From NCBI GenBank assembly GCA_947503835.1, contig CANNFM010000015.1, positions 1 through 64,000 on the forward strand: a stretch of DNA of 64,000 bases, written 5' to 3'. Shown here in pieces: positions 16,461 through 24,027 of this stretch (positions within the stretch are counted from its first letter, which is position 1; each line of letters opens with the position of its first letter). The stretch comes from an uncultured Aquimarina sp. Its GTDB lineage: Bacteria > Bacteroidota > Bacteroidia > Flavobacteriales > Flavobacteriaceae. The position numbers were made by a program, and so were the translations under genes. Below the pieces are notes generated by a model. It made no database searches, was not told the origin of the DNA, and saw nothing but the letters and a program-made list of their open reading frames with translations.

Positions 16461-17243
16461 TTATATTTCAAAAAATATATCCGCCAAAAAGACGGCTATA
16501 AAGTCAATAACAAACAATAACATTGAGGTATATACTACAGCCGAATTGGACGCTTCTCCTACTCCTGCAGTTCCTTTCTTGCAGTGATATCCTTTATAGC
16601 ATCCTACAAGACCGATTGCAAAACCAAAAAAGAACGATTTTATGGTAGCCGGAATAATATCGCTGTACTCTATAGCATCAAAAACCTGATTAAAATATAA
16701 TTGAAAGGATACGGCTCCCTTCAAATTTTCTACAATAGCAGAGCCAAACAATGCAATTGCATCCCCAAAAACGATCAATATGGGTAGCATCAAGGTCGTT
16801 GCCGTTATACGAGTAATCACCAGATACTTAAAAGGATTTGTTCCTGAGACCTCCATGGCATCAATTTGCTCTGTTACTCTCATCGAACCTAGTTCTGCTC
16901 CGATTCCTGAACCAATACGTCCTGCACAAATTAAAGCTGTAATCACCGGCCCTATTTCTCTTACTATAGAAATCCCAACCATGGATGGCATCCATGACTC
17001 TGCTCCAAATTCCATTAATGTAGGGCGAGATTGAAGTGTGAATACCAGTCCTAAAATAAACCCGGTTACTCCTACTAAAAGTAAAGAGCGATTGCCCATA
17101 TGATAGCATTGCCTCAATAATTCTTGAAACTCAAAAGGCTTTGTAAACACTTCTCTAAAAAAGCGTCCTGCAAAAAATGACAAATCGCCAATCTCTGTAA
17201 AAAAAGCCTTTGTTCTTTCTACTATTCGAAGTGATTGAGTCAT
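16461..17243 (-). CDS. mlaE: MlaE-type permease of a lipid transporter
   Basis: An inner-membrane protein of 260 residues if it starts at 17243 (MTQSLRIVERTKAFF). An upstream in-frame ATG at 17285 would add 14 residues, but a perfect -7 element TATATTTG (17275-17268) would then lie inside the coding region, so the later start is preferred. The family hallmarks are visible: GNRSLLLVGVTGFILGLVF, VREIGPVITALICAGRIGSGIGAELGSMRVTEQIDAMEV and GCYKGYHCKKGTAGVGEASNSAVV. First gene of the mlaEFD-plus-one operon. Confidence 0.92.
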   Translation of the reverse strand: MTQSLRIVERTKAFFTEIGDLSFFAGRFFREVFTKPFEFQELLRQCYHMGNRSLLLVGVTGFILGLVFTLQSRPTLMEFGAESWMPSMVGISIVREIGPVITALICAGRIGSGIGAELGSMRVTEQIDAMEVSGTNPFKYLVITRITATTLMLPILIVFGDAIALFGSAIVENLKGAVSFQLYFNQVFDAIEYSDIIPATIKSFFFGFAIGLVGCYKGYHCKKGTAGVGEASNSAVVYTSMLLFVIDFIAVFLADIFFEI

Positions 17244-17267
17244 AAAAAGTCTACTTCTAAGGTTATT

Positions 17268-17311
17268 CAAATATAGAAGTAGCATTTTCTAATTAAAATG
17301 ACATAAATCAG
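17268..17311 (-). promoter_or_regulatory. Mla operon promoter with CRP/FNR-like operator
   Basis: Operator ATGACATAAATCAG (17298-17311, centre 17304.5) lies 29.5 bp before the first base of the perfect -7 element TATATTTG (17275 down to 17268) on the - strand. Predicted transcription start is near 17261, upstream of the ATG at 17243. Confidence 0.6.
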
Positions 17312-17329
17312 CTACTAAGAGTGTTTATC

Positions 17330-17373
17330 CTGACATTCGTCATAGTTTGATTAATTGATTTTTAATAGGTTTA
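17330..17373 (+). promoter_or_regulatory. HMA operon promoter with CRP/FNR-like operator
   Basis: Operator CTGACATTCGTCAT (17330-17343, centre 17336.5; TGAC-ATTC-GTCA) lies 29.5 bp before TAGGTTTA (17366-17373), a one-mismatch -7 element on the + strand. The start codon follows at 17392. Confidence 0.6.
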
Positions 17374-17391
17374 GCTGTTAAAATCCAAACC

Positions 17392-17661
17392 ATGAAAACA
17401 ACAGTGGCAATACAAAACTTGAAATGCAGCGGTTGCGAAAGCACCATTGCCAAGAAACTACATACTCTAGAAGGAATAAAGGATATATCTGTAAATACTA
17501 ACGATTGCACGATTTCCTTTAGTTATGAAACCCAAGACGGTATCGAAACTGTAGAAAAAGAGCTTACGAAATTAGGATATCCCATTGAAGGGGATAAAAA
17601 CAACCTAGGCAGAAAAGCCAAATCCTATATTAGTTGTGCTATAGGTAGGCTTAATAAATAA
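17392..17661 (+). CDS. Heavy-metal-associated (HMA) domain protein
   Basis: An 89-residue cytosolic protein with a ferredoxin-like HMA fold in residues 1-70. The metal site is Cys13-Ser-Gly-Cys16 (LKCSGCEST), as in copper chaperones of the CopZ type. The last 18 residues (GRKAKSYISCAIGRLNK) are an extra tail with one more cysteine. No copper ATPase is in the neighbourhood, so its partner is unknown. It leads a three-gene operon with a membrane microprotein and a BRO-N protein. Confidence 0.85.
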   Translation: MKTTVAIQNLKCSGCESTIAKKLHTLEGIKDISVNTNDCTISFSYETQDGIETVEKELTKLGYPIEGDKNNLGRKAKSYISCAIGRLNK

Positions 17662-17689
17662 TAGTATTTAGCATCTTAATAGTGTAACC

Positions 17690-17872
17690 ATGCAAGAAAC
17701 AGCAAAAAAAGGAGCTTCGTCTAACGCAGTTTACGGTTTGGGATTTGTAGGGGCCGTAATCTATTTTATTAGCAATGCTACGGGATTTTGGATAGGAGTT
17801 CTAGGTGTTTTAAAAGCCATAGTCTGGCCCGCAATACTAGTATATGAAATGTTTAAATTTATAAAAGCCTAA
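17690..17872 (+). CDS. Membrane microprotein
   Basis: A 60-residue protein with two hydrophobic segments (AVYGLGFVGAVIYFISNATGF region at about residues 12-32 and GVLGVLKAIVWPAILVYEMF at 36-56). The N-terminal KKGASSNAV and the tail KFIKA are polar. Small proteins of this sort are common in Bacteroidota but have no known role. It begins 28 bp after the HMA gene and ends 3 bp before the BRO-N gene. Confidence 0.7.
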   Translation: MQETAKKGASSNAVYGLGFVGAVIYFISNATGFWIGVLGVLKAIVWPAILVYEMFKFIKA

Positions 17873-17875
17873 GTA

Positions 17876-18634
17876 ATGACCTCTGAAATAGTAAAAAAAA
17901 GTAGCACGAATTATTTTCAGCAATTCCCATCTATAGAAATTGATAATCACATTTGGTTTGTGGCAAATGATATCATTAATGTTTTGGAATTAAAAGAAGA
18001 CCCAATAGAAATTCTAGATTCGCTTGATGCTGAAGAGCGTTTTTCTAAAAGGTTGACTAGAAATGGGGAACGTCAATTTGTAAACCTAATTTCAGAAAGT
18101 GGTTTGTACGCATTAATTTTTAGAAGTAACACTAAAAGCGCAAAGAAATTCAGAAAATGGGTTACCAATCAAGTACTTCCACTAATTAGGGTTAGGGGAT
18201 ATTATTCTACTAAACGGTTTGAGATTCCTAATTATGTTCTTCGATTTAATGATAATTGGAATCGTGTGGAACCTGGCTACTTCTCTGTGCTCAGTGAGCT
18301 TTTTATTCGATTGTATGGGCGTTTTGAGCAAGAGGGTTATACTTTACCTAGTAAAGCATTAGATGGAAAAGAAATGAGACCAGATATTAGTGTATCTCTT
18401 CATTTTGAAAAATATCTGGAAGAAAAATATCCGCAATATAATCGCGAATTTAAAATGTACAACCATTTATTACCTAATGGGAACGAGGTAGAAGTGAAGC
18501 AATATAGTAATCATTTATTACCCATTTTTATAGAATATATTGATAAGTATTGGCTCCTGGATCATGGCTATACATACTTTGAAAAACGAGATAAAAAAGC
18601 TTTGGAATATTTGCCAAAACTAATAAAATCATAA
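17876..18634 (+). CDS. BRO-N domain protein
   Basis: A 252-residue protein. Residues of about 12-115 are a BRO-N (phage antirepressor-like, DNA-binding) domain: FPSIEIDNHIWFVANDIINV, LISESGLYALIFRSNTKSAK and FRKWVTNQVLPLIRVRGYY. The C-terminal half (DNWNRVEPGYFSVLSELFIR through YLPKLIKS) is helical and I cannot assign it; a P63C-like domain is possible. Such proteins usually sit in phages, but here it closes a host operon 3 bp after a membrane microprotein, and no phage gene is nearby. Confidence 0.75.
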   Translation: MTSEIVKKSSTNYFQQFPSIEIDNHIWFVANDIINVLELKEDPIEILDSLDAEERFSKRLTRNGERQFVNLISESGLYALIFRSNTKSAKKFRKWVTNQVLPLIRVRGYYSTKRFEIPNYVLRFNDNWNRVEPGYFSVLSELFIRLYGRFEQEGYTLPSKALDGKEMRPDISVSLHFEKYLEEKYPQYNREFKMYNHLLPNGNEVEVKQYSNHLLPIFIEYIDKYWLLDHGYTYFEKRDKKALEYLPKLIKS

Positions 18635-18669
18635 GTTTGATAACACACTTGCGATCCCCAAACATAAAA

Positions 18670-18698
18670 AAAGGCTGCTCTAAAAAAGAGCAGCCTTT
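18670..18698. terminator. Bidirectional terminator
   Basis: AAAGGCTGCTCT (18670-18681) pairs perfectly with AGAGCAGCCTTT (18687-18698) around AAAAA. It is flanked by A-runs on the left and T-rich sequence on the right, and lies between the convergent BRO-N gene and the exported-protein operon. Confidence 0.85.
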
Positions 18699-18720
18699 AT
18701 ATTTTATCAATTGTTATGTT

Positions 18721-19659
18721 TTAATACCAACCTCTTACATTATATGTAACCGATTTTGGTTGGTTTTTACCATAAGCAACACCTACATCTCTAGCGGCTT
18801 TGATAGCACTTTTCTTAAGATCAAGTACTTTTAACTGATATTTCCAATCTCTATCACTTAGATCTTTTACTCTTGCTGCTATTTTAGCATATAAAGATTT
18901 AACCTGACCATAACAAGCTCCTTGAGGTTCTACTGATGATAAGATATTACCCGCTTCATTAGCTGCATTTATATCCTGATTAGCAGCCCAAATAGCAGAT
19001 GCTTCAGCCAATTTTTGTTTACAATCTCTATCAATACTTTTCTTATAAAGAACAGCTATTTTAGATTTTACTTTATTAAAGCATGTACTTGCCTCTGGCA
19101 CATTTGTTAATACAACCAAAGCTTCTTCAAACTCATTTTGAGCTTCTAAAGCTGCCGCTTGTTTAAGAATGTTACCACAGTTAGTATTATAGTACTCTAT
19201 GATTTTTTCTTTTCCTTTATCAACAAACTCTAAAATTTCTGGGTTCTTAGGGCTCAATCTTTTTATCGCAGAAATATAGGCCTTGTTTTCATTAGTTCCT
19301 ACTCCTTTTAACTCTATAGATTGGCTTGCAAACAAAGTTCCCGATACACCATCTCCGATGTATAAGGTTACATTTAGATTTAATGCTGTCTTAGGCGGTG
19401 CAGTAGGAGTAATATCCTTACTTACTACGCTAACATTTGGTGCCAATACAAATCTAGAATTATACACATTATTACTAATTCCATTTTTAGTAATAATTTG
19501 TGTTAGTCGATTAAGCAACATTTTCTTTGCAGAAGCAGGGATACCCTCAACTTGTTGTGGAACATATGCTGCTAATGTAATACCGTCACTACTTTTCTTT
19601 TCTTGTGCAACTAAAGATGTTACCACAAAAAATAATGCTATATATAGTATTTTTTTCAT
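18721..19659 (-). CDS. Exported protein, possibly CsgG/TolB-N-like
   Basis: A 312-residue protein with a signal peptide cleaved near LVAQ (residue 18). Residues of about 28-150 show alternating strands and helices (SAKKMLLNRLTQIITKNG, SRFVLAPNVSVVSKDI, NLNVTLYIGDGVSGTLFASQ, ELKGVGTNENKAYISAIKRL) similar to the TolB-N/CsgG-type fold that names small-molecule or lipoprotein-linked periplasmic proteins. Residues 165-312 are helical with TPR-like spacing and several cysteines. Last gene of a four-gene operon. Function unknown; the fold comparison is tentative. Confidence 0.6.
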   Translation of the reverse strand: MKKILYIALFFVVTSLVAQEKKSSDGITLAAYVPQQVEGIPASAKKMLLNRLTQIITKNGISNNVYNSRFVLAPNVSVVSKDITPTAPPKTALNLNVTLYIGDGVSGTLFASQSIELKGVGTNENKAYISAIKRLSPKNPEILEFVDKGKEKIIEYYNTNCGNILKQAAALEAQNEFEEALVVLTNVPEASTCFNKVKSKIAVLYKKSIDRDCKQKLAEASAIWAANQDINAANEAGNILSSVEPQGACYGQVKSLYAKIAARVKDLSDRDWKYQLKVLDLKKSAIKAARDVGVAYGKNQPKSVTYNVRGWY

Positions 19660-19670
19660 AATTGTATATT

Positions 19671-20627
19671 TTATTTTCCTCCTAATATGATAGTTGCCCT
19701 ACCCAAACCTTTCATAACAAGTTTATTAGGAATCGCATATGGTTCGGCTTTAAGCATTTTGCTCAAACCTCTAACAAATCTTCTTGCATCTACTGCTCTC
19801 CCTTTTTCATTAAAAAGAGGGATCCTAACCTGCTCAAACAATGCCATATCCTCGGTCATATCAGTAGTATTAAATCTACCTTTAACGGCGTTATCTGCTA
19901 ACCAGTCTTCAATAATAACCCCTAATTCTTCGTCATCATCACCATATCCAGTTTCTAGATCACCATCCCAATCATCCCATTTCTGGATTCTTACTATGAT
20001 CTCACGTCCATTTTCAAACATATCATCAAAATGTGTTTGTAATGATCCTGTAAAGTTATCCATGTGTGATAGTACCGCTTCAGATAATAATACTGGTACT
20101 TCGGCAGAAAAAGAAGGAGCTCCTGTTCCTGTAGCCGTTGCTACTTGCTTATCGGTATAAGCATCTAACCCTTGTAAGTTAAAAGTAACCGATTTTTTAG
20201 GGCCTGTTCTGTTTATAGTCCAGGTTAATTGCATAATAATATCGGCCTTTGCTACTTTTTTAAGTGCATCGATAGGGCTTTCACTTACACCACTACCTGT
20301 TTCTTTTGAAGAACGCATGTTATCTTCTGCAGCATTAGATTCTAAAGTCTTTAATGCAGACTCCATATTCTTAAGAGGAAAACCTCTATCGGCCATCATA
20401 CCGTTAATTTGACTGATTACCTGAAGTACTTCAGCGTTTTCTTGAAAAGCTCTTTTATAATCAGGTACTTTTACAGTGGTTCCCTGATTATCAAAACTTA
20501 ACATGTATCCATTTTGATTACACCAAACGTCACTTGGCACAACCATAAGTGTAGGTTTTTTTGCTTGACTATATCCAAATGAGATTGCAAGTATAAAAAT
20601 TCCTATAAGTAGTATGTTTTTTTTCAT
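19671..20627 (-). CDS. Exported protein, DUF6175-like
   Basis: A 318-residue protein with a signal peptide ending near SFGYSQ (residue 20). It starts with LMVVPSDVWCNQNGYMLSFD and continues with AFQENAEVLQVISQINGMMADRGFPLKNMESALK, then ADIIMQLTWTINRTGPKKSVTFNLQGLDAYTDKQVATATG. This matches my memory of Bacteroidota proteins annotated DUF6175. The 'new function per old name' strand-helix order again resembles a TolB-N-type domain. An acidic stretch (WDDWDGDLETGYGDDDEELG) follows at about residues 218-237. It lies 11 bp before the next gene. Confidence 0.65.
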   Translation of the reverse strand: MKKNILLIGIFILAISFGYSQAKKPTLMVVPSDVWCNQNGYMLSFDNQGTTVKVPDYKRAFQENAEVLQVISQINGMMADRGFPLKNMESALKTLESNAAEDNMRSSKETGSGVSESPIDALKKVAKADIIMQLTWTINRTGPKKSVTFNLQGLDAYTDKQVATATGTGAPSFSAEVPVLLSEAVLSHMDNFTGSLQTHFDDMFENGREIIVRIQKWDDWDGDLETGYGDDDEELGVIIEDWLADNAVKGRFNTTDMTEDMALFEQVRIPLFNEKGRAVDARRFVRGLSKMLKAEPYAIPNKLVMKGLGRATIILGGK

Positions 20628-20645
20628 TTTTTGTGTCTTTTATGA

Positions 20646-21176
20646 TTAAAACCCAGAGCTTAATGATCTAATTATTCCTTCAGACTCTAACCTCTTTCTT
20701 AGTTGATCTGTAGCTACATTTACTACAACTCCGATTTTATATTCTCTTTTGCTTACTTTTAGACGATCTCCAGGTGCTATATTACCGTCTGCAGCAGCGG
20801 TAACATATTTTCTAAACTCGCCTTCATCGCTAAAAAAGGTTTCAAAAAATTCTGCGTGATCGTTTTCTACTCCAGGATTACTTACTAATGGTTTAAAAGG
20901 CGTACAACCGTTTCCTCCGCCAGCATATCCTTTAAAAACGATACCATGTACTGCATTTTTCATTGCTTGACCCACAGCAAATTTTGGGTTTTTTGAATAT
21001 GACCAAACCTTTACCAGTTTAGAACCTTGCTTAGCAATACCTTCACATTCTACATCATATCTCCATGCCTTGGTATCTTCATTTGCTAATCTCTTTTTTC
21101 TTTGTGCATTGGCATTAAAACTAAAACATAACAGTAATAGTGTTACCAATCCAATCTTTGTGATGAATTTATTCAT
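20646..21176 (-). CDS. Exported protein, possibly FlgT-N/LPP20-like
   Basis: A 176-residue protein with a signal peptide ending near FNANAQ (residue 25). The mature part begins with WRYDVECEGIAKQGSKLVKV and VGQAMKNAVHGIVFKG, the pattern 'strand, then long helix rich in A and small residues' that marks FlgT-N and LPP20-like domains. A glycine-rich loop (YAGGGNGCTPF) and the end YKIGVVVNVATDQLRKRLES follow. Function unknown; likely works with the three neighbouring exported proteins, which share close spacing (18-19 bp gaps). Confidence 0.6.
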   Translation of the reverse strand: MNKFITKIGLVTLLLLCFSFNANAQRKKRLANEDTKAWRYDVECEGIAKQGSKLVKVWSYSKNPKFAVGQAMKNAVHGIVFKGYAGGGNGCTPFKPLVSNPGVENDHAEFFETFFSDEGEFRKYVTAAADGNIAPGDRLKVSKREYKIGVVVNVATDQLRKRLESEGIIRSLSSGF

Positions 21177-21195
21177 AATATAAAGTTTGATTTTT

Positions 21196-22407
21196 TTAGT
21201 TAATTTGTCTGATCAACATTCCTGAGTAAAAGTTTTTACCTCCCTTAAACAATGTGTACTCTTTAACTTCTTCTGTAGTTTCTTTTTCTTCTCCAGCCAT
21301 AAAACGGTTATCCCAGATTTGCTTTTTATCAACCTTGATAACCCCTTGTCTTTTATAGAAAGTTTTACCATTTTTGTCAATCGTCTGCTCTAAAACTTCG
21401 TACTTATCACCACCTTCTAATCCTTCTTTAAGTCCTATTTTGGCAGATAGTGGATCACCACTTATCAATGGAGTTTTGGTTCTAAATACTTCATATTTTC
21501 TTTGCAGTTTTGCAATTACGGCATCAACAGCTTTTACTGTTGCAACAGCAACTAGTTCTTCTTCACTTTTTTTAGTAAATGAAGTACTTTGCAAATCTGC
21601 CCAAGCTACTTCTGTTCCCACTAATTCTACTTTGAAAATATTCGAATCATCAAACGCTTTCTTTCTTGCTTCATCAAAATTAGCATCATCTGTCCAATAA
21701 TCATTATAAAAAATTGCTGCCATTTCCTCATTCCAAACTAGCTTATATAGATGAGAAGTTGTTTTGATTACATATCCTTTTCCAGCAACATCAAGAGCAT
21801 TACCTGCTAATTTAGATCCAAGTCCAGATTTTCCCATTAGACCACCTGCTAATGCTAATCCTTGTTTTGCTTTTTGTGCAACTTCTTCTTTGCTTATGTA
21901 TTTAAAATCATTAACAACAACAAATGTGTTATTTATTAATTCTTCTCCTGCATCAGCTAATAGAGACAAACCTCTCTCACTATTCTTTGCAACTTTCACA
22001 TCTAATTCTGTAGCATTATAGGATCCTCTTTCTGAAATTAAATCCATATTAAAACCACCTTTTTCACTTCTGTTAAACCATTTTGCGACAACAGCTTTAG
22101 CAACACTATTTTTGGTGAAATATTCTTCTATTGCAACTTTTTGAGCTTCTTTTTGTTCTTCTTTTGATAATGATTCGTCATATACTTTCTCAACTGTTCT
22201 TCCGTCGATGTTATGATTATTAAATTTCTCAGGAATCTGTGCATCAGTAAATGCTTGTTCAATAACGTCTGCAAATTTTCTGTTCTCATCTGTCACCATA
22301 AGGGTGAATAATGAACTTCTTCGGTAGACGGCATCTGTAGATTTTTCCTGGCCGTAACTGTTAAACGTGCTAACAGAAACCAATAAGCATAGTAGTAATT
22401 TTTTCAT
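21196..22407 (-). CDS. Large exported protein, first gene of the unknown operon
   Basis: A 403-residue protein with a signal peptide ending near FNSYGQ (residue 20). Residues 28-70 (RRSSLFTLMVTDENRKFADV) open an alpha/beta region, residues 180-215 are a glycine- and alanine-rich segment (GLALAGGLMGKSGLGSKLAG), and residues 310-355 carry GDPLSAKIGLKEGLEGGDKY and TFYKRQGVIKVDKKQIWDNR, a small beta module that resembles the last domain of FlgT-like proteins. No known family by eye. It probably acts in the periplasm or at the outer membrane with the three genes after it. Confidence 0.6.
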   Translation of the reverse strand: MKKLLLCLLVSVSTFNSYGQEKSTDAVYRRSSLFTLMVTDENRKFADVIEQAFTDAQIPEKFNNHNIDGRTVEKVYDESLSKEEQKEAQKVAIEEYFTKNSVAKAVVAKWFNRSEKGGFNMDLISERGSYNATELDVKVAKNSERGLSLLADAGEELINNTFVVVNDFKYISKEEVAQKAKQGLALAGGLMGKSGLGSKLAGNALDVAGKGYVIKTTSHLYKLVWNEEMAAIFYNDYWTDDANFDEARKKAFDDSNIFKVELVGTEVAWADLQSTSFTKKSEEELVAVATVKAVDAVIAKLQRKYEVFRTKTPLISGDPLSAKIGLKEGLEGGDKYEVLEQTIDKNGKTFYKRQGVIKVDKKQIWDNRFMAGEEKETTEEVKEYTLFKGGKNFYSGMLIRQIN

Positions 22408-22487
22408 AGGTTAAATTAAAGGGTTAAAAGATTATTATTAATTGTATTAGTAATGAATATGTGCCTCATTTTTAGACACAAAGACTG

Positions 22488-22532
22488 CAAAAGTAAGTAA
22501 AAAGATGTTAACATTCTTGATTTGTGTTAACA
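22488..22532 (-). promoter_or_regulatory. Promoter of the four-gene exported-protein operon
   Basis: A perfect -7 element TACTTTTG (22495 down to 22488) gives a 5' leader of about 74 nt. Two copies of the palindrome TGTTAACA (22506-22513 and 22525-22532), 19 bp apart, lie just upstream and could bind a regulator. The rest of the 469-bp gap 22408-22876 holds two direct copies of TACAACAATT (22725-22734, 22737-22746) and the phosphoesterase promoter. Confidence 0.5.
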
Positions 22533-22781
22533 AATTTTTTAACGACTAAATACAATTTTAAACGATGAATAGATATTTTTGAAGGTTTTTTCCTACTATC
22601 TATAAAGTGCGATTCGAAAATATTAAGATTATAAAAAACATATACGTCTGACAATCAATTTAATATAAAGCTTATTCTTGAATCAATATTTTACCTTACT
22701 CGTATTGAGGTTTTGCCATAATTGTACAACAATTCATACAACAATTTGTATCCAAAATCACATAAAACTGTAGCTTATTAT

Positions 22782-22789
22782 TATTTTTG
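22782..22789 (+). promoter_or_regulatory. -7 element of the metallophosphoesterase gene
   Basis: TATTTTTG matches TAnnTTTG perfectly and points to the gene starting at 22877, with a leader of about 80 nt. Confidence 0.45.
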
Positions 22790-22876
22790 ATACAAACCTT
22801 TTAAATATTTAGTGGAACTAATTATGGAGAATAAAATATATCGTTTAGTATTGTATATTTACTAAAAACTTAGTGT

Positions 22877-23773
22877 ATGTCTTCTCAATCCCGGCTGGAT
22901 CGTGCTTATAAAAATGCAAAAGTAATTCCGTTTGATGATAGTTCTAAGTATATACTTTTTAGTGACTGCCATCGTGGGGATAATAGTTTTGCAGATGAAT
23001 TTGCCAATAATAGAAACATTTATTTTCATGCGCTACAACATTATTATAGAGAAGGATTTACCTATTGCGAATTGGGAGATGGAGATGAGCTATGGGAGAA
23101 CCTTAATTTTAATATGATTCTAAGAGCACATAAAAACATTTATGAATTACTTCAGTTATTTTATAATGAAAATAGACTAGAAATGATCTGGGGAAATCAT
23201 GATATGGTATACCGAAATCCAAAATATGTAAAAAAGCACCTTAGTCATTATTTAGATCATAAAACAGGGAAAAAAGTTCCCCTTTTTCCTAACATAAAAT
23301 ATGAAGAGGCTATCCTCTTACAACATAAAAATACAAAGCAAGAACTTTTTCTTTTACACGGACATCAAGCAGATTTCATGAATTATAATGGATGGAGAAT
23401 CCATCGGTTTTTAGTACGTGTATTATGGAAACCATTACAGGTTATTGGTATCTCTGACCCAACAAGCCCTGCCAAAAATTTTAAAGAAACAATACGAATA
23501 GAACGAAGGATTAAAAAATGGATCGCTAATCATAAAAACTTATGTACCGTAATTGGTCATACACATCGCCCTAGATTTCCTGAAGCAGGGGAGCTAAACC
23601 TTTTTAATGATGGTAGCTGTGTACACCCAAGATGTATTACCGGAATTGAGATAGAACATGGGAATATCGCCCTTATTAAATGGCAAATTTCAACTACAGA
23701 AGATGGTATACTTAAGATTATTAAAATTCCTTTGGAAGGGCCTACGAAATTAACTGACTTTATTACAGAATAA
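22877..23773 (+). CDS. Calcineurin-like metallophosphoesterase
   Basis: A 298-residue cytosolic protein with all five phosphoesterase blocks: FSDCHRGD (about residue 29), LGDGDELWE, WGNHD, LLHGHQAD and VIGHTHRP. These supply the ligands for two metal ions. The spacing GDGDELW and the closing LFNDGSCVHPRCITGIEI resemble the LpxH-like/UDP-diacylglucosamine-type branch, but the true substrate is uncertain. It stands alone and converges with the Fe-S gene pair. Confidence 0.9.
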   Translation: MSSQSRLDRAYKNAKVIPFDDSSKYILFSDCHRGDNSFADEFANNRNIYFHALQHYYREGFTYCELGDGDELWENLNFNMILRAHKNIYELLQLFYNENRLEMIWGNHDMVYRNPKYVKKHLSHYLDHKTGKKVPLFPNIKYEEAILLQHKNTKQELFLLHGHQADFMNYNGWRIHRFLVRVLWKPLQVIGISDPTSPAKNFKETIRIERRIKKWIANHKNLCTVIGHTHRPRFPEAGELNLFNDGSCVHPRCITGIEIEHGNIALIKWQISTTEDGILKIIKIPLEGPTKLTDFITE

Positions 23774-23784
23774 AATCAGTTGTA

Positions 23785-24024
23785 TTATTCTATATTCAAC
23801 ACTTCTTCGATCTGAGGGGCATATTTTTTGATGGTCATTTCGACACCAGATTTTAAGGTCATCTGGTTCACACTACAACCAACACAAGCTCCTTCTAACT
23901 GCACTTTTACTCTTTTATTATCTTCAATAGCAACTAAAGAAATATTACCTCCGTCACTTTCTAAAAACGGTCTAATCTCATCTAATGCCTTTTCAACGTT
24001 TACTCTTAGTTCTTCAGAAGTCAT
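23785..24024 (-). CDS. NifU C-terminal domain Fe-S scaffold
   Basis: A 79-residue protein equal to one NifU-C (Nfu) domain. The cluster-binding motif is Cys-Val-Gly-Cys in LEGACVGCSVNQMTLKSGVE. It should hold a 4Fe-4S cluster for delivery to apoproteins. It starts 3 bp after the Mrp gene and is almost certainly co-transcribed with it, a common pairing of scaffold and carrier in Bacteroidota. Confidence 0.92.
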   Translation of the reverse strand: MTSEELRVNVEKALDEIRPFLESDGGNISLVAIEDNKRVKVQLEGACVGCSVNQMTLKSGVEMTIKKYAPQIEEVLNIE

Positions 24025-24027
24025 ATT

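Noticed and set aside
18637..18834. Open frame of 65 codons on the + strand after the BRO-N gene
   Set aside because: It reads through a terminator hairpin and into the end of the convergent exported-protein gene.
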